Of a stretch of DNA of 64,000 nucleotides, positions 21,571 to 35,208 are shown piece after piece. Source of the stretch: Leptodactylus fallax. Taxonomy: Eukaryota > Chordata > Amphibia > Anura > Leptodactylidae. Position numbers and translations under genes: made by a program. The stretch is taken from NCBI GenBank assembly GCA_947044405.1, contig CAMRHE010000012.1:13284001-13348000 (forward strand), in the 5' to 3' direction. Under the pieces are notes generated by a model. That model ran no database searches. It saw nothing but the letters and a program-made list of their open reading frames with translations, and was not told the origin of the DNA. Positions within the stretch are counted from its first letter, which is position 1, and every line of letters starts with the position of its first letter.

Positions 21571-22725
21571 ATTAAAAAAATAGGTTTTTGCCCAATGTCC
21601 ATTGTGTGTATTGCTGCAAGTTGATCTAGTCCTTACATTCTTACATGTCTTTATGATTTGGTGGATTTGCTCAGAACCTGTTATCAGATGTTTTTACTGT
21701 TTATGTTCTACATTTTTATCTCTCGCAGTTGTGTTAAATAGAATGCCACTGTTTGTGATAGATAAAAATACCCTTCTTTGAACTACAGTAGTGTTGTCTC
21801 TGAATAGATGATCTTACAGTTAGCAATGTTTGTCATGAATGAGATATGCCTGCTGTATCACAGATATCAGTGTACATGTACTTAATGCCTCAATATCAAC
21901 AAAGATAACTGTTTGGAAGACACAAAGGGAGTCCCCATTGGCATTCATAGCATTGAAAAGATGAGCGAACAGCACAATTATATGGACTTATCTTTGATAT
22001 CAGCAGGTTTGTATTGTTACATACAGAGAATGGTTCTACACAATTACAAAGCAAAGCCAGCTTCAGTGTAGACTAATAGGGTAGCCAAGGGACAACGCCT
22101 TAACTATTTTATGACCAGGGTAGATTTGGGCCTTGAAAACAAGACACCATTGCACCAGTTTAAAATACTTTTTAAATTAACTATAGAGCATTATTTAAGT
22201 ATCTTTTTTCACATAAAATGAAATGAATAATACTCTCTCATCGTAGTAGTCCCATAAGTATAATTGATAAAATATGTCCCTAAAATTTAGTCCTAAAATT
22301 GGTTCACCACTAATTTGTTTGAATGTATAGAATATGTAATTTATTCTTTTGGCAAGGCTTCCTCTATGCGCATAACAGTCAAACTGTTGTGGAAGATGGC
22401 AGCTATCTTACATTTTTCTAAATTTTGCAAATTTATTATCGTTTGCTTTTAGATTTTTCGAATTATATTATAGTATTTTTGCATTAAGTATGCTCTAATT
22501 CAGAATTTTCGATCTTTTTCTTCTGGAGCTTTAGCAGCTTGAACACAGTGAAGCCTGGGCCTCACTACTGGTCATAATCCACACCAAAATGCTTATAAAT
22601 TGCAATTGTGCTGTGTCTCCTAAATCCAATAAAACATTAAAGTAAGCACAGTGTAGGCTGGTGCAATTATAGAAACGTTACGTTTTACTTCTTTGTAAAC
22701 TGCTTGACCATCAATAGGAGAAGGC
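21571..22725. other. unassigned sequence
   Basis: AT-rich, nothing recognisable on either strand. Confidence 0.4.
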
Positions 22726-22727
22726 TA

Positions 22728-23168
22728 TGCGGTTTTACATACCGCTAGAAAGCCGACAGCGCACTGAATTCAGTGCACTGCCAGCTTTCCCATTATATGC
22801 CCCGGGGCTGGAGATATCGGGGGTCTAAATTTCACCGTTCACTGTCAGAAGGGCATTCCTGACTGTCTAGCTGCGCTGTGAGGAACGCCCTCCCTGACTG
22901 TGCTCGTCCATAGACTTGAACTAGGGGGGGTGTTCCTCACAGCTCAGCGTCATCACTGGGCTGAGTACACCCCAGTACAATTCTATGGACGGGTACTGTA
23001 AGGGAGGGCGTTCCTCACAGCGCAACTAGACTGTCAGGAACGCCCTTCTGACAGTGAAGGGTGAAATTTAGACCCCCGATATCTCCAGCCCCGGGGCATA
23101 TAACGGGAAAGCCGGCAGTGTGTTGAATTCAGCGCACTGTCGGCTTTCTAGTGGTATGTAAAACCGCA
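22728..23168. mobile_element. 440-bp fold-back element with long, well-kept arms
   Basis: Arms of about 200 bp are near-perfect inverted copies. At the tips GCGGTTTTACATACCGCTAG pairs with its complement. Further in come TGCCCCGGGGCTGGAGATAT and GAGGAACGCCCTCCCT with theirs. TA stands on both sides (22726-22727, 23169-23170). It is GC-richer than its surroundings and encodes no protein. It is probably a TA-targeting MITE. Confidence 0.75.
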
Positions 23169-23399
23169 TATACATGAGGACGTGAAAAGTCCTCTTAAAG
23201 GGGTGCAAAGGGAAGTTATTAGTTTAAAGATGCACTTGGGGGTATTATTCATTATGGGGGGTTATATTATATATTTTATAATTGGGGTAGCAGCAGGATG
23301 GGGGCTTTGTGTAGGTGTGGACAATGTGGGTCAGGTGCCTGGAAAAGTGAGGAGCCAAAGATGTCTGTGTTGCAAACTTTACAGAGACTGGAAGAAGTG

Positions 23400-23630
23400 G
23401 TCATGGCCGTCCAGATGAAAGAGATGCGGAATGTGAACGATTAGTCAGAGACGTCACCGGTAAGTCACTAAATGCTACTGCCCTGTATTCACCTAAATCG
23501 TCTGCAGAGCCCGCTATATACCACTATATGCTCATCGTATACTGATAGTATCGGTATACAAACATGTCCAAGTAGGGGGCCCACTTGGACATGTTCGCCC
23601 CCCTGTGCTAAACCCCTAGCTACGCCTCTG
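23400..23630. mobile_element. right-end fragment of a hAT-like element
   Basis: Ends CCCCTAGCTACGCCTCTG, matching the ends at 13480 and 19820. The left end was not found. A perfect short hairpin (CATGTCCAAGT...ACTTGGACATG) lies at about 23563-23594. Confidence 0.6.
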
Positions 23631-24239
23631 CTGTATAGTATGGTGATTGGATGCAGTCCCAAACATTGATCCTTGCCGGGGTCAGCTGTCAGCCCCCCAT
23701 CAGTAAGATATCCTAAAGAGACAAAGCCAAAAAGAAATGGGAAAAATAATGCAAGCACTTAAACTTCCCCTTTTGTTAAATATACTGGCTTTGGTTCAGA
23801 AGACTGCAACAAAATGTGCAACAAAAAATATCAGCTTTTCACAATGCGTGTCTTCAGCCTTGAAGGGGTTTTGCAGAACCAGTTTCCAAGGTCCATTGTA
23901 TGGACACTTGTATGTAGAAGCATTGTGCACATCTGTGAAAGCCCCTAATTTCAGAATATTCATGACTGGCTCCTGCTTCCTTCCATTATAGTGTAATAAC
24001 ATATATGTTGCACTGAATGAAGGCAGACAGTAGTTATGTTTATGGATCTACAAATTAATTTTGCAATATAGGTTGTTAAGCTCACTTTTCACATCATCTG
24101 GCAAACTAAAGTCATGTACCATATTCACATTTTAGTTAATGGTAAAGGGTTGCACCAGAAAAAAAAAATTATAATTCACTTTTTTATACTAGAAACAGCA
24201 CTGTTAATGTCTACAGGCTGTGTCTGGTATTGCTGTATA

Positions 24240-24515
24240 AAGGGTAAAACTCAAAATATCTCTTAGGAAAATAATAGGCGAAAAAATCATATGAAAGCTT
24301 TGAACAAATATTTATTGAAATAAAAATACCCACAGGCTGCAGTTACCCCACCACCTTATTCAACTTGCTGGAATGTCGTAATGACGTCACAATCATCACA
24401 GTCTCACAATATACATGATATCACAACAGGTACAGTGAATGGAAAGTTCTAAAACAGAAGCAGGTTGTATCACTGGAGGAAATCATCTTGAAGGGGACAG
24501 GTCCAGGTATGTACT
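24240..24515. repeat. diverged dispersed repeat, copy 1
   Basis: Shares in the same order with 25075-25310 the words TTTATTGA, TACCCCAC, TTCA(A/G)CTTG, ATGACGTCAC/ATGACATCAC, CAGAAG(C/T)AGGTTGT and a GGACA(G/A)GTCCAGGTA end. It could be an old local duplication or two copies of one family. Confidence 0.5.
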
Positions 24516-25074
24516 GTTCATTCATAGCTGAATCACCAATACTAAAAAGTTGTATCCCAACCAATCTGATATTGATGGCCTATTTTAAGGATAGCCCCAG
24601 AAAACCCCTGTAACATATACATTTGTCATATTTCATGCATCATCTGGTATCATGTCCACAGCTACAGACAGGCAGGAAGCAATGTCTGTCTGCTGTATGT
24701 CTGCAAGATTAATGCACAAATGTTTAGCACACCAGTTTAGAAGTTAATCCTGTATACAAACAGTACATATAGAACTATACCATGCAGATTTTTTCTTAGT
24801 TTTCAGGATTTAGTGTTCCTTGGTCTTTAAGACACAGTAGCAGATTGAGGAGGAAGGGAGTGCCATCTGATCATATAGACAACACCACTCCTGTCCATAT
24901 GCTCTAATCTGGCATTGCAAGTCAGACCTATTAAACTGAAAGGGGCAGAGCTGCAATATCAATATGAAAACAAACCTTAAAAAAGAGTGGTGCCTATTAG
25001 TATAAAGGATTGCCACCAGTTTAACAAGTAATTGAGCTTCATAGTAAAAAAAAAAAAAAAAAAAGTATCAGTAG

Positions 25075-25310
25075 TAAGGGCAAAACTGAAAATGCACCTT
25101 TATTGACAGGGTGCGATTTTACCCCACCTGCATATTCAGCTTGTTAGAATGTTGGAAAATTAGTCATTATGACATCACAAAATGTATGACATTATAAGCA
25201 TCAGAACCTCACAATACACATTACATCACATGTTTACTGTATTCCTAAGTTCTATGACAGAAGTAGGTTGTGCCACTTGATACCTTGAAAAGGACAAGTC
25301 CAGGTAAGCT
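25075..25310. repeat. diverged dispersed repeat, copy 2
   Basis: Direct-orientation relative of 24240-24515, about 830 bp downstream. Confidence 0.5.
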
Positions 25311-26064
25311 GTGTCATACACAGAAAATGGCCTGGAAGCAGAGGGAAGCGCTCACCCCATGCTGTTTCTCATGTTCTGCCATAAGGGCTGTTGGGACTTA
25401 CTGTGCTGTTTGTTTCCTGTTCTATGGGGTTTGTGTGGTCCCACCATACTGTTTGTCTGTCTCCTGTCTTCAGGGGTCTGTATTGCATTTGATACTACCC
25501 TTCAGATATGTCATTAGTACCAGATCAACGGTGTCCAACACCTGGCATCCCTACCAATCAGCTGCTTCAGAGAGCAACTGCCTGCACCAGAACTATATAG
25601 AGTCAAATGCTTCCGACTTTGGTCCACTGCACAGTTCCAAGCTGGTGGCTCCCGAGAACAAGTGATAGGTGGGTGTACCAAGTATCAGAACCACATTGAT
25701 CTGTAAACTCTTATTAGTGGGGCATTGTATAACATGATTGTGAGCTCTTCAGAGTACGATATTGATTCCTAACCTATTGTGTATATATAAAAAAAAAAAT
25801 CTACATTTCTTGCTGTGTTGTCAACATTATATACAGCATTATTCAGTAGGACATGTTTGATCCATGGTGCAATCCAGTCACCAAGTTTAGGGTCAGAAAG
25901 TAATCCCCTCCCTCCCAAGATTAAAAAAAATGGGGAGGGGCTTTGGTACAGTGATCCTTAATTTGAACTGTGGACTATGGCAAACTCTGTGATGTAACCA
26001 GGATCTGATGCCATGATGCTCATTATTTAAGGGACAGTAATTTTTCATTATCATGTTGCTTATT
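25311..26064. other. unassigned sequence
   Basis: An open stretch near 25270-25665 has no recognisable domain, signal or splice context. A possible decayed L2-like tail (ATTGTGAGCTCTTCAG) lies near 25737. Confidence 0.35.
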
Positions 26065-26830
26065 GCTATTTAACCCTTTTCCGACATCTGCTGTATTTAA
26101 ACATGGTGGTTGCTCAGGGTATTAACTTCCAAAACGCCTTGGTCAAACCTGACCAAGGTTCCATTTTTGTGGCGGCGAATGGGCGGTGCCATTTTGCTGT
26201 GCTTTGCTGGCCCTGGAACGTGATTCAGGGCCAAAAATATGTTGCCATGACAACTGGGAGCCTATTGTAGACAATTGTTTGGCATTGATTTGTAATACAG
26301 GCTGCTCTATGGGGTCTGATAATTACAGTAAAAAAAAAAAGTTAAAAAAATTAAAAAGAATTAAAAATTCAAATCACCTACCTTTCTCTAGAATACATAT
26401 AAAAGTTCAAAAAAATAAAGTGAAACACAAATACATTAGGTATTCCTATGTCTGAAAACAACTGGTCTACAAACTACAAATATTTTTCCCATGCAGTGAA
26501 AGCTGTAGCAGGAAAAAAAAGAGCCAAATCGCCATTTCTTTGCTGTTTCACCTCCCATAAAAATTTGGATAAAAAGTGATGAAAGCATTAGACAATCCCC
26601 AAAGTAGGAAAGTTGCACAAACACAACTCCAATTTCACCCCATTCTGAATTTTCTTCCAGTTTAACAGTACATCATACGGAATATTAAATGTAAAATTTG
26701 TCCCACAAACATTAAGCCCTCAAATGGCTCTGTGAACAGAAAAATAAAAAAGTTGTTGGGTTTGGAAGATGGGGAGTCAAAATTTTCAGTTTTATTGGAC
26801 TACATGGCTTGAGTTGTCAGGGCTAAGCCT
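26065..26830. mobile_element. decayed non-coding DNA transposon fragment
   Basis: Starts TTTAACCCTTTTCCGACATC, which resembles a common frog transposon terminus. It includes AAAAATTTGGATAAAAAGTGAT and ends in GTTGGGTTTGGAAGATGGGG-type words known from the same repeats. The opposite terminus is missing. Confidence 0.45.
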
Positions 26831-27712
26831 AATGTTTCTTGGCTATTTATTATCATTATTTATTGATTGATGTACTGATTGTATGGTAACCTCTTATTCA
26901 TCCACTTAACCTATGAATTTATTCATTTAATTGTTATTTGTGGGGTGAATCTGGTTGCCACCTGTTATCCCATGTTCTGAATGGCATTCAGGTCTCTAAG
27001 CTAAAAAATTAAAAATGAAGTTAGCCAAAAACAGATTAAACTGACAGGTTCTCTTTAAGGGTGAATTCACACCTGGCACAACTAGCAGAAATTTCAGCAA
27101 CTGAAATTCAGTTTCAGTTATCCAATATTGTCCAATATTGCCAAGCACAGACACTATAAAATGTATAGTAATGAGTTTGGCAGTGAAGCAGTTGAAGTAC
27201 AAACACTGGGAACCTCTTCCAACAGCTGAGTGGTGGGAGTGCCAGGTGTAAGACCTCCACTGATCTGATATAAGGATAAGTCATCAATATCATAATCCTC
27301 AAAAATTCCTTTCAGTCTCACAGATAAGGGCAACATAGTTAGTGAATACACCCAAGTCATTCAACAAATGAAAGCGCTGTTACTTTAGGACACACTAGAA
27401 TTGCCACTGTCCTTTCCTTTGGTACTGTATAGGACTTGGTACTTTACCTTGTCACTGTACACTTCTAACAATCTTGCTTGCGTAGCACTCACAAATCATG
27501 GTTAGAATCAGACATATAGCTAGACATGAAATAGACACATGAAATAAATATAGAGATGATAGACCGATAGAAAACAAATACCTGTACACTTATATTTTAG
27601 CTCACACCAGGACATTTTGCATGGTATCATGGTTGCTGGAGGGGGACTGATTATGGTGGGGGCAACTGGAGGTGGACATTAAACTGTGAGGGTAGCTGGA
27701 GGTGGACATTAA
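26831..27712. other. mostly unassigned, with one MITE end at 27055
   Basis: TAAGGGTGAATTCACACCTG at 27055-27075 resembles the left end of the PIF/Harbinger-like MITEs, but no right end follows. A 31-bp direct duplication (GGAGGTGGACATTAA) lies at about 27665-27712. Confidence 0.4.
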
Positions 27713-27965
27713 GGTTGGATTCACACTTGCGATGGAGTCTCTGTAGGAGACTCCACCGCAGAATCCACTTAAAGTCCTGCAAGGAAGACTTTTCTCTCCG
27801 CCTGCTTCAGTATAAAACCAGCAGAAACCTGGCGGATCCCATTATAGTCTATGTGGTCTATGGGTCTCCGTGTGTAACTGCATTTTAAGCGGACAGGGTC
27901 TCCGTCTTTCGGGTCCCCATGCGGATCCGAACAACGGAAACCCGAACACTAGTGTGAAACCAGCG
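27713..27965. mobile_element. PIF/Harbinger-like MITE
   Basis: Ends GGTTGGATTCACACTTGCG and CTAGTGTGAAACCAGCG are imperfect inverted copies, flanked by TAA at 27710-27712 and 27966-27968. Confidence 0.72.
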
Positions 27966-27968
27966 TAA

Positions 27969-28980
27969 ACTGGGATCGACTGTCCGTCTTTCAATCCTTT
28001 AAAGTTAGGAGATATGGTATAGGTTCATATTACAGTATGTGCTAGCAGAAATTTTTGGTACTGTTGTAGTTTCAATAAATACTCTTCATAAAGCAATAAA
28101 ATCACAACTTGCCTGAGAGCCCTTTGAAGTTCTCAGCTCGATACTTACAAATAACCATATTATGATGCTCATCATGAAACAGTGACAGTAGTTTGAACAA
28201 ACATAGGTGTATTAACCTATAAATGTCTTAAGACAGTTATGAGACGCAAGCTATGTAAACATGCTACACACCCGCCTCCCACAATTGTTCTCTCAGTATA
28301 AGTGTGGCACTCCCGTGGAGACTGCTGTAAAGTTTAGACAATGTAAAGTGGGCCCTCCAACATGCTGGAAGCATCATAAACCCCAACATAATCAGAATCC
28401 TTTGAGGAAGGATTGAACAGACGCTGTGTAATATTGGCCTTCATAGTCTAAATCCCCTCCCATGATACTTTTTTTTTTTCAAAATGCTGGAATTTGGTGA
28501 ACTGCAAACAAGAGAATTTCCAAGAAAATACAAGTGGAGTAAGTTATGAAAAGAAAAAACTGATAATATTGTCAAATGTATTAGTATAACAGGTGTAGCG
28601 ATATCTAATGCCTGTTACTTTCTCTACATAATTGTAATGGGTGAAATTATTATACAAATCTATACATTATAACCAGTGTCAGACTGAGGTTTCTTGAGCC
28701 CACCAAAGGAAATCAGTGAGAAATCGGTGCCTCCACCTATACAGGTCATCTGCTAGTACATCAATTCAATAGGGTCTAATAGGTTATTAGTGAATCATCC
28801 TGTAATAAATAAACCCTACTGGCGAGTGATTTAACCAAAGGTCACCTCCAAATAGGGGTGTTTTCTGCGGGATCTTAGAAACCCATTACTGTGTCAGAGC
28901 CTGGAAGGGGAGGAAAATCCTCTGGTACTCAAGTAGTTCCTAACACTGTTTATAACCTAAACCCAAATCCTTTTAAATTA
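27969..28980. other. unassigned sequence
   Basis: AT-rich, nothing recognisable. Confidence 0.35.
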
Positions 28981-29202
28981 GGGCCGATTCACATCTGCGT
29001 TCAGTTTCCGTACAGGGGAGTCCGTTTGGGGAAATATGTGGAAACGTGGAAACCGAGCGGAAACCACACGGACCCCATTATAGTCTATTTGGTCCGCAGG
29101 TTTCCTCATGTAAACCGCTTCTCTCTGCATATAGGTTTCTGTTCAGGGGGTCCCCAAGCGGACTCCCCTGTACGGAAACCGAACGCAGATGTAAACCGGT
29201 CC
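28981..29202. mobile_element. PIF/Harbinger-like MITE, compact copy
   Basis: 222 bp. Ends GGGCCGATTCACATCTGCGT and ACGCAGATGTAAACCGGTCC, flanked by TTA at 28978-28980 and 29203-29205. Inner arms (GTACAGGGGAGTCCG and complement) also pair. Confidence 0.8.
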
Positions 29203-29205
29203 TTA

Positions 29206-30132
29206 GTCTGCAACATTTCCAGGCTGTTTCACATTTTGTTTTCTTATGCCTAAAACCAAGCACTGATAACTGCTTGAAGTAAGTTGATACATCTGTTGTG
29301 CAAAATGTTGTTTATGCTCCTATTTATTTTAGAATAATATGTAGTATTAAAAGGGGACCTTTGGCCATCCTTTCCAACTCCAGTTCTTTGTATCCTTAAA
29401 TAGATATCACTGATTCTGATTTTTTCATCTAGCCTTCACATTTCCCAAGCAAACAGTGCTGTTAGTTTTTTTGTGCCTGATATGTCATTAGTCTCTCCAC
29501 TGTTAGGTAGGATGTCTTGAGCCAGGGCAGACAGGGCTGACATTGTCTGCTTCTGAGTGGACAATGTCCGAGAGTTCTGAAAGTCTTATTAGTCATCAGC
29601 TTCCTGCTCCACTATTTACCCTCTGTTGCTGCAGCCAGCAGCTTGAACATAGGCAGGCTCAATGTAGTGATGTCTTTGTTGACCTGTAGACAGCTCCAGT
29701 GGAGCAGGGCAAGGTATTACTTTTTCTTTTCATTTTATTCTGTGGGGTATAAGGAGACATTATACCATGTGGGAGCCACAAGAGGGTATTATATTATGTG
29801 GGGACAGAAAGGGACTGGGAGAAATTGCATGGAGTCAAAGGTGCATTGGTGGTAATGGGTGGGGTTAGAGGTGTGGCTTATTTTACATAAATTTTCCTCC
29901 TCACACAGAGATATTGCCCATCTTTCTGTCTTCTGATAGTTGGGAAGTATACTATAAGTTATTGGCCCCTGCCTAAGGTAAGACCTAATAGGCTATCTGT
30001 AAACACTAATAGGCATAATACATTGCAATATAGAAGTAATGCAGCATAAAATAGAAGTTGTCAAGACTGCTAGTGGAAAACACAATGTGTGTTTTTGCTC
30101 ACCAACAGGGAGGCAAATTAAAAGACATAAAC
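29206..30132. other. unassigned sequence
   Basis: No gene. Words at 29745-29800 (GACATTATACCATGTGGGAG) faintly recall the 31-bp minisatellite unit. Confidence 0.35.
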
Positions 30133-30335
30133 TTAAAGGAGTTGTCCAGTTCTTTTTTATTTAAAACCTATCCTCCACTGATCAGCTGTTAGTAGGGGCC
30201 ATGGCACTTGTGCTTCCCTTTCATATCTATGGAAGAGGCTGTAATTACATTGCACAGCCACTGTGAAACAGACAGCATGCAATGTAAATGCTGAAGAGGT
30301 CAGCATTAAAAAAATGGACTGCACAACCCTTTTAA
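30133..30335. mobile_element. short MITE with GGAGTTGTCCAG ends
   Basis: TTAAAGGAGTTGTCCAG at the left and CTGCACAACCCTTTTAA at the right are imperfect inverted ends. TTAA occurs at both boundaries. Confidence 0.55.
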
Positions 30336-31737
30336 TTACTGAATAACACTGTGGGTGTTGAAAACTACCCAGCCAATATTAGTTTTTACAAAAGAAAAAT
30401 CAGAGGGGTATTTAAAATAATTGCTCCATTGATCCCTTTCTGCTCCTGTTCTGACATTACCTTGGTATTTGCCTCCTGGTCTTTCTTGACACACAAGAAA
30501 GGGTCCTCAGCCAATCATTGGCTAAGACCGGTTACCAAAAACCAGCAGGGACCGAGCAGAACCAAAACTGGAACACTGGGGGATTGGCGGAACCATGGTT
30601 TTTTTATGACACTTTGAGTCTTATGTATAAAAAAGATGGATTGGCTGACAACATCTATAATAATGTTAAACTTCTATGATATTATTTCAATTCATAAAAA
30701 TAGGAAGGCACTCAGATCTGCCAAACATTTAACATTTGACCTAAACAAGTAAACATAGCAATTTATATTTCAATTAAAAAGAACTAGTTGAATAAACAAA
30801 AGCTAGGTAAGTTTATATGATCTTTTAGAAATGACTATGTATATGTCAGTATGTAATCACTGATAGAGGGTACTACATTCCAGGTCGAGCCTGGTACCTT
30901 GGTCCTAACTGTTCAGACATCAGTTATATATCTGTGATCAGGAACTTTAGGCAATTTTGATTATTTATTATTAAGGGAATAGAAAATGGTCTGTCCATCT
31001 GTTGGTGACCCAGATTCAATAGACTCAATCCTTTAGGATATCACAGATTTTATAAATCCTTATATGTACAATGACACTGTTTTGGTCTATTAAGTCACTA
31101 TGCCACATTAATAGCAGAAATAATTCTTAAAATATTTTTGGATACATATCAAACATTAGTGACAAAATATGGTAACTTTCCCACCGTTCAAAGTAACTGA
31201 TGCCTATGTGGTTATATCATTGCAAATGTTATCAAACAAGAGTACACAAACCTTTGACACAATCTAAAGTGTATAAATACAATAAGTGTACTTCAAAGCC
31301 AACAAGGACCTAATGTTAATGTCAGCAATAATTAAAAGGCTCATTAAGTCATCTACCATATAAAATCTTGCAAACCTAAGAAGAAACCTGAGATGACAAC
31401 ATTCTGTATGTTATTGTTGGCTATCTAGTCTGTTTGGCTAACTCCACACCCAATCAAAATAAAGTTACAATAGGCATAACAGTCAGACCTTGCACTGGGA
31501 ACCTTTATATAAAGTGCCCTCTATATTCTGTATATGAATATTAGTGCATGGCAATAATAATCCCCAGGAACTGCTGGATGGTCCTCAAGGGTTCAAGCGT
31601 AAAAAAATAGATATTATACATTACATGTTGATACATATAAACATGACTTGATGTACATACTTCACTTGTACATGGATAGGAATACGTCAATATAGACAAT
31701 ACACTGTTGCAATATATACAATATGTATGTATTGATA
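30336..31737. other. unassigned sequence
   Basis: AT-rich, no gene or repeat recognised. Confidence 0.35.
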
Positions 31738-33362
<1,625 letters not shown>

Positions 33363-33375
33363 TATACATAATATA

Positions 33376-33405
33376 CACATACATACATACAGTACATACA
33401 TACAT
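33376..33405. repeat. CATA microsatellite
   Basis: Short imperfect run of CATA units beside element B. Confidence 0.7.
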
Positions 33406-33809
33406 ATATCTATATTAAAGAGGACCCGTCATCACTCCTAAAATATCTGTTTGAATAAATGCATTCCCTATTATATAATAATTCTGGTGCATCAGCTCTT
33501 ACAACTTCTTGCACCATTCCTAGAAATGAATTTATGTAGGAACTGGAGTTACCTGTAGGGGGAGTATCCCTACACACTCTTATGTGGTCCAATCAGTGCT
33601 GATGGTGCCAGACTGAGTAGGGACACACCACTTTGACAAGGAAAAGAAGAGCAAAGGAACAGCACAATACAGAATTATAAGGAATGAGACCCCAGAATTG
33701 TTATATTATAGGGAATAGAAGTATTTACTAAAGGAATCATGTCGAGCGATAGGGCAGTTCAGCAAACATAATATATTCATACATCTAGATACACTTTATT
33801 ATTAGGGAC

Positions 33810-34500
33810 AAATTAAGAGTACCATGGGCCTCAGGCTTTTCAGAAAGCTTGGGCTCACCCCTCCTTCACACCAAATATCCCTGTGACAGTGGCTCTCCAC
33901 ACAATATAACATCACATAGTGGCCCTCAGCACAGTATAATGTCCAAAGAGGCACTCCACAAAATATAATGTTCCATAGTGGCCCCCATATAGTATAATGT
34001 CCCATAACGACTGTCAATGCAGTATAATGTCTTATAGTGGGCCCCTCCGTACAATATATTGTCCCATAGTGGCCCCCATACAGTATAATGTCCCATAGTA
34101 GCCCCTTCACGCAGTATAAAGTTCCATATCAGCCCCCCTTGAAAAATAATGTCCCATAGTGGCCCCTCCATACAGTATAATGTCCCATAGTGGCCCCTTC
34201 AGTATAATGTGCCATAATTGAACATACAGACCCCAGAGTATAATAAGTGGAGGTCTAGGGGAGTTAACATAACAAACAATGTTACTCAGCTCTCCTGGGC
34301 TCCGGGGTGTCTTCTTTAGGCTTCATCCAGCCTCCTGAATGACTTCAGGGACTACTAAGGCCTGTGATTTGGCCTGAGGACTCACGTGGACCATGTGACC
34401 GCTGAAGCCATAAACTCACCTCCTGTATCAGCGGTGAATGCTGATAAAGTTGATTACAAGGTTGGGTTATTATGGGTCAAATGTGCAGTTGCCACTGGGC
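33810..34500 (-). mobile_element. minisatellite-bearing hAT-like element, copy 3 (decayed, opposite strand)
   Basis: From about 33890 to 34215 runs a diverged tandem array with the word ATAATGTCCCATAGTGGCCC, the complement of the 31-bp unit at 19250. It is followed by CCCAGAGTATAATAAGTGGA and CTCTCCTGGGCTCCGG, also found beside the arrays at 18.9 and 40.8 kb. Ends are not clear. Confidence 0.68.
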
Positions 34501-34810
34501 CCCCTTACAACCTTGGGCCCCAAGAAACCACACATTTCCCACATATTATAATATGTCATTGATTATTATACTTTTACATGCTATACACATTTCTTACATA
34601 TATGATGATGTCATAGCGTGTGAATGTTCAACTAACTAAACTTTGGTGATGTAATTTTCACAAAATTATTCTAAGGTCTCACATATACAGCATTTTATTG
34701 CATATAATTTCTCAATTGTATGGAATCTTAATATGCCATTCATACAAGTCTATATCATTTTATGCCACTGATACACGCAGAGGTGTCATATTGCATAAGA
34801 CACTGTAATA

Positions 34811-35023
34811 CAGTCATATGAAAAAGTTTGGGCACCCCTATTAATCTTAATCATTTTTAGTTCTAAATATTTGGGTGTTTGCAACAGCCATTTCAATTTG
34901 ATATATCTAATAACTGATGGACACAGTAATATTTCAGGATTGAAATGAGGTTTATTGTACTAACAGAAAATGTGCAATATGCATTAAACCAAAATTTGAC
35001 CGGTGCAAAAATTTGGGTACCCT
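34811..35023 (+). repeat. left inverted repeat (IR/DR) of Tc1 element D
   Basis: Outer direct repeat near 34819-34836 and inner one near 35004-35023. The inner one reads ATTTGGGTACCC versus GTATGGGCACC on the right, so it has drifted slightly. The repeats are the expected transposase binding sites. Confidence 0.85.
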
Positions 35024-35208
35024 TATCATTTTATTGATTTGAATACTCCTAACTACTTTTTACTGACTTACTGAAGCACAAAATTGGTTTTGTAACCTCA
35101 CTGAGCTTTGAACTTCATAGCCAGGTGTATCCAATCATGAGAAAAGGTATTTAAGGTGGCCAATTGCAAGTTGTTCTCCTATTTGAATCTCCTCTGAAGA
35201 GTGGCATC

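Noticed and set aside
22728..23168. MicroRNA or structured host RNA gene
   Set aside because: Arms are far too long and TA-flanked ends fit a MITE better; no evidence of expression.
25270..25665. 131-codon frame as a possible exon
   Set aside because: No recognisable domain and overlaps the end of a dispersed repeat.
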